From positions 1-32,667 of the forward strand of contig CAIKRN010000056.1 of the NCBI GenBank assembly GCA_903829855.1: 32,667 nt of DNA, written 5' to 3'. Each line of letters begins with the position of its first letter. The first letter of the stretch is position 1. The notes under the pieces were generated by a model that had not been told where the DNA came from, did not search any database, and was given only the letters and a program-made list of their open reading frames with translations. Positions 26,510 to 32,667 of this stretch are shown here, piece after piece. This DNA comes from an uncultured Opitutia bacterium. GTDB lineage: Bacteria > Verrucomicrobiota > Verrucomicrobiia > Opitutales > UBA953. A program made the translations under genes and the position numbers.

Positions 26510-27189
26510 GGCGTGGAAGCGCCCGAGCGCTTGATGGGAATGTTGATAACGACTTCAGGGTCTACGGGCACCGCGTCCGGGTTCTTCGGCGTGGATTTTA
26601 GTTCGGGGAACTTGAAGATCAGATGGAGGCGCGCCGGCTTGAGCCAAGCCGTGCCCCCGTCGTCATGCTTGGGTTCATCTTCGGTTTTCCACTCCTTGAG
26701 CGTCGCATCGTAATACTCGTAGTGAAGCGCTTTGACGAAGGGGCTGATGACGGTTTCGTGCAAATCAGTTTTCTCGCGCTGTAACTCTAGCCGCGATTGC
26801 CATTGGAAAATCAGACCGCGGTCCGGATCGACAAATACATTGAAATCTACGTCAGGTAGGGGGCCTTCAGGCCAGTCCGCTAATCGCCCAGCGTCCGCGA
26901 GCATGAACGTGAGTCGCGGCTCGGTGGTGCCACTACCGTTGTCGATGTCTTGCAGGCTGACGCCGCTGGCGCCCGGCCCGTAGGTTGCGGATTCGAAGGT
27001 GCGTCGCACCATTTCCGCGACCGCGCGTGAGTGTTGGTCAAAGAGTCGCTGGTCGCGCCCCTTGCCCCAGAGCTCGCCCATGGAGAAAAGAAAAGTGTTC
27101 AGTGAGACCATCAGTGCGCCCAAGAGGGCAAGCGCCACCAGCATTTCGAGCATGGTGAAGCCGCGGCGATTTAGGCGGAGGTGGCTCAT
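26506..27189 (-). CDS. gspJ: GspJ-like minor pseudopilin
   Basis: Prepilin motif RRGFTMLEMLVALALLGALMVSL; operon position. Confidence 0.8.
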   Translation of the reverse strand: MSHLRLNRRGFTMLEMLVALALLGALMVSLNTFLFSMGELWGKGRDQRLFDQHSRAVAEMVRRTFESATYGPGASGVSLQDIDNGSGTTEPRLTFMLADAGRLADWPEGPLPDVDFNVFVDPDRGLIFQWQSRLELQREKTDLHETVISPFVKALHYEYYDATLKEWKTEDEPKHDDGGTAWLKPARLHLIFKFPELKSTPKNPDAVPVDPEVVINIPIKRSGASTP

Positions 27190-27818
27190 TGCTTGCCGGC
27201 ACCTTTGGGCGCGGGGGGTGGAGCTTTACCGCCGCCCGTGGCGCCACCTGGCTGGGTTGGTCCGCCCTTCTTTGGGGTGGGCGGCGTGCCGCTGGGATTC
27301 GCCGCCGTGGGCGGCACGAGTTTCTTTCCAGTGGTTTTGGTGCTCCGGAAGGTGGAATTCCCCAGGGCTTCATCATAGCCACGTTCTTTCAGGAGGCGCT
27401 CTTTCACTTCGTCGCGAATCTTTTGGCGATCCGAAGGAATCGACCAAGTCGGCCTCAGGAGCATGCGTGCTTCGGTGCGCTCAGGGCCGAACTCACCATT
27501 CTCAGTGGCTTGAAACTCGGCGGTCAGCACGACGGCAAAAAGGTCGCTCACCGAAGTGGGCTCGATCTTGCCCTTCCAGCGTGCGGTGCGGTTACCCGGC
27601 AGATGAATTTCGCCACCGGTTTCGACATCGTCGAAGCCCGGGGTCTCTAGCAAGGCCGCCCGACAACGCGCCATATCGTCGAGTGCCTGAAAATCTTGCT
27701 TCATCGCAATGCGGCTCATCAACACGTTGACATAGGCGCCGCCTAGGCTCGCCGCCGCCAAGGCGAAGATGGCGAGGCTGACGAGTACCTCGATCAGGGT
27801 GAAGCCGCGACGTTTCAT
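27186..27818 (-). CDS. gspI: GspI-like minor pseudopilin
   Basis: Prepilin motif MKRRGFTLIEVLVSLAIFALAAASLGGAYVN; operon position; long Pro/Gly/Lys-rich tail. Confidence 0.8.
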   Translation of the reverse strand: MKRRGFTLIEVLVSLAIFALAAASLGGAYVNVLMSRIAMKQDFQALDDMARCRAALLETPGFDDVETGGEIHLPGNRTARWKGKIEPTSVSDLFAVVLTAEFQATENGEFGPERTEARMLLRPTWSIPSDRQKIRDEVKERLLKERGYDEALGNSTFRSTKTTGKKLVPPTAANPSGTPPTPKKGGPTQPGGATGGGKAPPPAPKGAGKQ

Positions 27819-28357
27819 TTGGCGGGCACGGCCGGTAACGGCGCGCAGGTGAGGGGGTCGACCATCCGAATTTGGCGTTCGCCCTTGAAGGTGATTTCAA
27901 GGCGTACGCGGTCGCAGGTGCCATCCGGAAAGAAGCGCATGCGCGTCAGGGATTTCTCCGAGGCGACGCCGCCGAGTAAGATTGCCCCGGCTGATTCCGG
28001 CGGGAGAATCTTGACGGTCTTGTCCTCCATTTTGGGCAGGGTTTCCTCGTGGCGGGGCGTTTCGTCGATGGGGACTTCGTCGCCCCATGTGAAATCTGGG
28101 CTATTGTCATCGGTCGCTCCCGTGGGCGTTAGTTCGATGATGCGGCCGTGGAGCACCGCATTACGCCGTACATTTTGGAGGAGCGCTAGTAAGGCGGTCT
28201 CTGGGTCGGCATCGGTGGCGTTCTTGAGGAGCGCCGATGAGCCGCCGATGAGTACCGCCGCAATCATGGTCATCAGCCCAATCGCCAGCAGCGTCTCCAA
28301 AAGGGTGAAGCCGCCGCGCGCCTTAAGCCCGGTTGGATGCTGCCACGCCGTGTTCAC
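27815..28357 (-). CDS. gspH: GspH-like pseudopilin
   Basis: Prepilin motif ARGGFTLLETLLAIGLMTMIAAVLIGG; operon position. Confidence 0.78.
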   Translation of the reverse strand: MNTAWQHPTGLKARGGFTLLETLLAIGLMTMIAAVLIGGSSALLKNATDADPETALLALLQNVRRNAVLHGRIIELTPTGATDDNSPDFTWGDEVPIDETPRHEETLPKMEDKTVKILPPESAGAILLGGVASEKSLTRMRFFPDGTCDRVRLEITFKGERQIRMVDPLTCAPLPAVPAK

Positions 28358-28800
28358 CAGTTTCCGATATCGTCTGCCGTGTCTGGCTGCTTATCCCGGC
28401 CCATGGAGAACAAGTCGTAACTGTCGGTGTTATGCGTTCCAGGATAGCGATACTGATAAGGGGTGCCCCACGGATCATTGGGTGCGTTGCCGCCCGGGAC
28501 TTTAATGTACGGGCCCTTCCACTGGTCGGCCTTGCCATCCGGCGCCTTGATGAGCGCTTTGATGCCTTCTTCCGTCGAGGGATAGTCGCCCATGTCGCGG
28601 CGATAACTGAGCAACGGCGCTTCCAGCGAATTGCGCACAAAGATTTTGGCCGCGCCTTCTTGGCCCTGACCGAAGAACTTATCGAGGTTCTGCACGACGA
28701 CGCCCACGAGGAGCGCCATGATGGCGATCGTAATCAGGATTTCGAGCAGCGTGAAGCCCTTGCGGAGTCGACGGGCCGGGTTTTTCTGGAGTGAGGTCAT
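28354..28800 (-). CDS. gspG: Major pseudopilin GspG
   Basis: RKGFTLLEILITIAIMALLVGVVVQNL; DMGDYPSTEEGIKALI; WKGPYIK; DPWGTPYQYRYPG; DLFSMGRDKQPDTADDIGNW. Confidence 0.95.
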   Translation of the reverse strand: MTSLQKNPARRLRKGFTLLEILITIAIMALLVGVVVQNLDKFFGQGQEGAAKIFVRNSLEAPLLSYRRDMGDYPSTEEGIKALIKAPDGKADQWKGPYIKVPGGNAPNDPWGTPYQYRYPGTHNTDSYDLFSMGRDKQPDTADDIGNW

Positions 28801-28838
28801 GTCGGAAATATTCGAGCCAGCGTTTTATGGTCGCAAGA

Positions 28839-29486
28839 TTATCGCCGGGTTTTGCCCGTGGTCGGGGCAGCGGCACCCGTCCCGTCCCCGCCACGATTTT
28901 TGGCGACGACGCCTTCACCGGCGGCGGCTCCCCCTGGGCCGCCTTGGCCGCCGCGACCGAAACGGTCGCGCATCGACTGACGGAAGGCTTCGATTTGTTC
29001 AGGCGTAAGATTGGCCATATTAATACCGCCGGGAGCACCGGGAGCGCCGCCTTGCGTCGCGGCAATGCCGTTGGTCACGGTGGTCATGGGCACGGCCGCA
29101 GGGCCCGCATACTTCACGACGATCGCCTGATGGAGCTCCATCCGCTGGGGCTGCCCAGCGTTGTCGACGAGGAGCGCCTCGTTGGCGGCATCGAAGCCCT
29201 TGATGACGACCGGCACGTTGACGGAAGCAGCCTCCCCTTCGGCGACCCAGCTCGACTGCTTGGTCTGAAGATTATAAATGCTGTAATAGGAAACGCCGCG
29301 GTCGACATACATGCCGCGGAATTCGAGGGTGCCAGGGGCAGCATTGGCCAGCCCGCCCGCTGCCGCGGCGCCGAAGGGGGAGTTTTTAACCAAGCCCTCA
29401 AGGTCTATGGCTGAAGCGGATCCCATCATGCCTAGAAGGGTGGCGGCAACGAGGGAACTGGCGGTAAGTCTGTGCAGGGTAAACAT
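28839..29486 (-). CDS. Candidate GspC-like/T2SS-associated periplasmic protein
   Basis: First gene of the minus-strand T2SS arm; MFTLHRLTASSLVAATLLGMMGSASA signal, then LEFRGMYVDRGVSYYSIYNLQTKQSSWVAEGEAASVNVPVVIKGFDAANEALLVDNAGQPQRMEL, similar in pattern to a GspC HR domain; Gly-rich tail. Confidence 0.5.
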   Translation of the reverse strand: MFTLHRLTASSLVAATLLGMMGSASAIDLEGLVKNSPFGAAAAGGLANAAPGTLEFRGMYVDRGVSYYSIYNLQTKQSSWVAEGEAASVNVPVVIKGFDAANEALLVDNAGQPQRMELHQAIVVKYAGPAAVPMTTVTNGIAATQGGAPGAPGGINMANLTPEQIEAFRQSMRDRFGRGGQGGPGGAAAGEGVVAKNRGGDGTGAAAPTTGKTRR

Positions 29487-29590
29487 CTTCGGAAAGGGGA
29501 GGGGGTAACTCTCAAACACCAAGCGATGGCTTAGGTTTCTAACTTCCTCCGGCATCTTGGTACTCGTGCCCCTTTAATCGAGGACTTTTG

Positions 29591-29612
29591 CCATAAAACA
29601 GCAGTTTTATGG
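29591..29612. promoter_or_regulatory. 22-bp perfect inverted repeat in the divergent intergenic region, possible operator
   Basis: CCATAAAAC-AGCA-GTTTTATGG, 9-bp perfect arms, in AT-rich sequence. Confidence 0.4.
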
Positions 29613-29768
29613 CGGAATCGATGAAGCGTTTAAGGCAAAACACCAGATTTTTTGATGTAAAACATTGAACACCAAGAGTATACTGATTTTAGCAGTTATT
29701 TTACATAATTTCGACTAATCGGGCCTTTGGTTTGCAACCTTACGCCACAGGTTTTGTCTTTGTGTTGA

Positions 29769-32081
29769 ATGCCACGAACCACCCCACGCGCTCTCGGGTT
29801 CGCAGCCCTTGGCATCTTTGCCGGGTTGGCTAGGGGCACTCCTCTGTCGGCGCAGGATTTCCAGAAGGACGTTGCCCCTTTCTTGAGCAAGTACTGCTAC
29901 GAATGCCACGGGGGCGAAAAGACCAAGGGCGATCTTGATCTTAAGGCCGTTAAAAATGCCGACCGCTTTTTCCAGGAACAGCGCACCTGGCGGGAGCTCC
30001 TGAACCAAGTGGTCACCGGCGAGATGCCGCCCGCGAAGAAAACGGTGCGTCCGAGCGAGGCCGAAATCGCCTCGCTCGAAATCAATGTCCGTAAGCTGCT
30101 CACCCAGGCTACCGCCCAGGCCAAGGTGGACCCGGGCAGCGTTACCCTCCGGCGGCTGAATCGCGCAGAGTTCAATAACACGATCCGCGACCTCTGCTTC
30201 GTCGAAGGAAATTTCTCCGTCGATTTTCCAGCCGATGATACGGGCTACGGCTTTGATAATATCGGCGATGTGCTCTCGTTCTCGCCCGTGCACCTCGAGC
30301 GCTTTATCGCTGGCGCCCAGATGGTTGCCGGTAAGGCGATGCCGCTCACGCCACCCGAGCCTGATGGCGCCGGCCTAGCGATGATGGACATGATTCCCCG
30401 CGGAAAGACTTTTGAGCAGACGCGCTACTTCAATCCCACGCCTTCAATGTCCGGCACGATTGAAGTCCCCGTCGATGGGGAATATTTCATCACGACCCGG
30501 CTACAGGCCAAGGGCGATAAGACCGATGCGCCGCCGCGCATCTCGTTCCTTGTGGATGGCGCCGAGGTGGGGGTTTACGCCTTCAAGTCGCCGTCGAAGT
30601 CGGAGAACGCCGAGGTGAAGGTCCGGCTCCCGAAGGGGCCGCATAACTTCACGATGACGTGGCTGAACCCGCCGGCCAATCTAGCCAGCACCACCCGCAC
30701 GCTTTCCGGCGTCCGCTTCGTCCTCCGCGGCCCGCTCGATACGCGTACGGACTTGCAGCGCCGTTTAACCGCTCTCGCTGGTACTCAAGTGGGCGAACCG
30801 CGTGCGCGGACTATCGCCAATTGGTTTGTGAGCCGAGCTTTCCGCCGCCCTGCCACTACGGGCGAAATCGCTCGTTACGCTAAGGTTTTCACCACGGCCG
30901 AACAAACGGCCGGCACCTGGGAGGCGGGCGCCCAGGCCATGATGAGTGTCGTGCTTTCGTCGCCCAAATTTATTTTTCGGGCCGAGCAAGACGAGCAACC
31001 CGCCGCGTCCGAGGCCCATGCTGTCGGCGAATTTGCCCTGGCCTCGCGACTGAGTTACTTCCTGTGGGGTTCGATGCCCGACGAAGAACTCTTCGCGCTC
31101 GCCTCCGCGAAGAAGCTTTCCGGCAGCCTTGAGGGCCAGGTGCAACGCATGATGAAGGACCCGCGTTCGCAGTATCTCGTCACGGGCTTCGGTCTGCAGT
31201 GGCTGCAACTCCGCCGCCTCTCTACGGTGTCGGTCGACATCGGGTTATTCCCTGATTTCAACGAGGGCATCCGCACGGCGATGGTTAAGGAAACCGAACT
31301 TTTCCTGGGCGAGATTGTCAGCCAGAATCGGAGCGTGCTGGATATCATTGATGCAGATTTCACCTATGTGAACCGGCCGCTCGCACAGTTCTACCGCCTC
31401 CCCACCGCGGCCTTTAAGGGCAAGCGCACCCAGACGGAGTTCATGCGGGTGACGTTGCCGCCCGGGGATCGCGGCGGCGTGCTCACGCAGGCCAGTATCC
31501 TGACGGCGACTTCCAATCCCACCCGCACTTCCCCGGTTAAACGCGGGAAGTGGATTCTGGAGCAAATCCTCGGCACGCCGCCGCCGCCCGCCCCCGCCGA
31601 AGTCCCGGCACTTGAGTCGCAACATCAACTCACGGGCACCTTGCGCCAACGGATGGAGCAGCATCGCCAGAATCCGTCGTGCGCTTCCTGCCATGCGCGC
31701 ATGGATGCGCTCGGCTTTGCTTTCGAAAAGTTCGACGCCGTCGGTCAGCTTCGTCAGGTCGATGAAGGTAAGCCCATCGACCCATCCGGTAAGTTGACGG
31801 ACGGGCGAGTGTTCAGTGGCGCCACCCAGCTCAAGGGAATCCTGAAGGCCGACGAGGCGAAGTTTGTCCGGAATTTGTCGTCCAAGCTATTGATTTACGC
31901 CTTGGGCCGAGGCGTCGAATATTATGACGAACCCGCCATCGATAAAATCGCCGCGGGGGCTAAAAAGGGTGAAAACCGCTTTTCCGCGCTCGTTGCGGCG
32001 GTCGTCGTGAGCGATCCATTCCGTCTTCGGCGGGGAACATCGCAGGTTGAAAGCGTGTCGAATAAGCCTAAGACCAAGTGA
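29769..32081 (+). CDS. Planctomycete-type cytochrome c domain protein with DUF1587/DUF1592/DUF1588/DUF1585-type modules
   Basis: Haem motif YCYECHGGEKTKGDLDL (CxxCH), LRRLNRAEFNNTIRDL, SRLSYFLWGSMPDEELFALA, second CxxCH NPSCASCHARMDALGFAFEKFDAVG. Confidence 0.9.
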   Translation: MPRTTPRALGFAALGIFAGLARGTPLSAQDFQKDVAPFLSKYCYECHGGEKTKGDLDLKAVKNADRFFQEQRTWRELLNQVVTGEMPPAKKTVRPSEAEIASLEINVRKLLTQATAQAKVDPGSVTLRRLNRAEFNNTIRDLCFVEGNFSVDFPADDTGYGFDNIGDVLSFSPVHLERFIAGAQMVAGKAMPLTPPEPDGAGLAMMDMIPRGKTFEQTRYFNPTPSMSGTIEVPVDGEYFITTRLQAKGDKTDAPPRISFLVDGAEVGVYAFKSPSKSENAEVKVRLPKGPHNFTMTWLNPPANLASTTRTLSGVRFVLRGPLDTRTDLQRRLTALAGTQVGEPRARTIANWFVSRAFRRPATTGEIARYAKVFTTAEQTAGTWEAGAQAMMSVVLSSPKFIFRAEQDEQPAASEAHAVGEFALASRLSYFLWGSMPDEELFALASAKKLSGSLEGQVQRMMKDPRSQYLVTGFGLQWLQLRRLSTVSVDIGLFPDFNEGIRTAMVKETELFLGEIVSQNRSVLDIIDADFTYVNRPLAQFYRLPTAAFKGKRTQTEFMRVTLPPGDRGGVLTQASILTATSNPTRTSPVKRGKWILEQILGTPPPPAPAEVPALESQHQLTGTLRQRMEQHRQNPSCASCHARMDALGFAFEKFDAVGQLRQVDEGKPIDPSGKLTDGRVFSGATQLKGILKADEAKFVRNLSSKLLIYALGRGVEYYDEPAIDKIAAGAKKGENRFSALVAAVVVSDPFRLRRGTSQVESVSNKPKTK

Positions 32082-32088
32082 ACCCCGC

Positions 32089-32667
32089 ATGAAATCCGAC
32101 CATCTCAACCGCCGCACGATCCTTAAAGGCATGGGCGCAGCCTTGGCCTTGCCTTGGCTCGAGGCGATGGGTGTGCAGAAATCTTGGGCGGGCGGCAACA
32201 CGCCGGTCTCCCAGGCGGCCCCGAATCGGATGGCCTTCATTTACGTTCCTAACGGCGTGAATATGGATGGCTGGCGCGGTGGCCGGAATCCCATCGCCGA
32301 AGGCGCATTGCCCACGAAACTCCCCGCCATCCTTGAGCCGTTGGCGAATGTCCGGAATGACTTCTCCCTTTTGACCGGACTCACGGCCGACAAGGCGCGT
32401 GCAAATGGCGACGGTGGTGGCGACCACGCCCGGGCGATGAGCGCCTTCCTGACGGGAGCCCAGCCTCGCAAGACCGATGGTGCCAATATCCGTGCCGGCA
32501 TCTCGGCCGACCAGGTGGCCGCCGCTCGGGTTGGTGATCGGACGCGACTGCCCTCCTTGGAAGTCGGTGCCGATGCCAGCAAACTCGCCGGTGGTTGCGA
32601 TTCCGGCTACAGCTGCATTTACGAATCTAATCTCTCTTGGCGCTCCGCGACTCAGCCGATGCCCAAA
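32089..32667 (+). CDS. DUF1552 family protein with twin-arginine signal, truncated by window end
   Basis: MKSDHLNRRTILKGMGAALALPWLEAMG; RMAFIYVPNGVNMDGWRG; LTGLTADKARANGDGGGDHARAMSAFLTG. Open to the window edge, so absent from the ORF track. Confidence 0.88.
   Translation, partial: MKSDHLNRRTILKGMGAALALPWLEAMGVQKSWAGGNTPVSQAAPNRMAFIYVPNGVNMDGWRGGRNPIAEGALPTKLPAILEPLANVRNDFSLLTGLTADKARANGDGGGDHARAMSAFLTGAQPRKTDGANIRAGISADQVAAARVGDRTRLPSLEVGADASKLAGGCDSGYSCIYESNLSWRSATQPMPK

Overview
The window looks like ordinary chromosome from a GC-rich bacterium. Protein resemblance suggests Verrucomicrobia (e.g. Opitutae), but this is inference and was not tested by search. From left to right it contains: a small FeoB-associated-type Cys-rich membrane ORF missed by the ORF track; a minus-strand hisG-aguB-aguA block; a lipoprotein; an AsmA-like protein; grpE-dnaJ; a cofactor cluster nadC-birA-coaX; a minus-strand LysM/NUDIX/PfkB block; tRNA-Pro(TGG); a PurM-like AIR synthase; a ferredoxin; an OsmC protein; a FucP-type MFS transporter; an FKBP/SlyD-like isomerase with a Cys-rich repeat tail; tRNA-Ala(CGC); rmuC; a near-complete type II secretion (T2SS) locus split into two convergent arms (DEF on +, C-like/G-H-I-J-K-L-M on -); and a DUF1592-type diheme cytochrome protein followed by a truncated DUF1552 protein. 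No CRISPR array, transposase gene or defence island was found. The most interesting non-coding signals are: (1) a perfect intrinsic-terminator hairpin inside the 5' coding region of the NUDIX gene; (2) a dispersed family of GGTAGGG + GC-hairpin elements, including two copies that differ only at positions preserving base pairing and one inverted pair that resembles a REPIN; (3) a 22-bp perfect AT-rich inverted repeat in the divergent region upstream of the DUF1592 gene.
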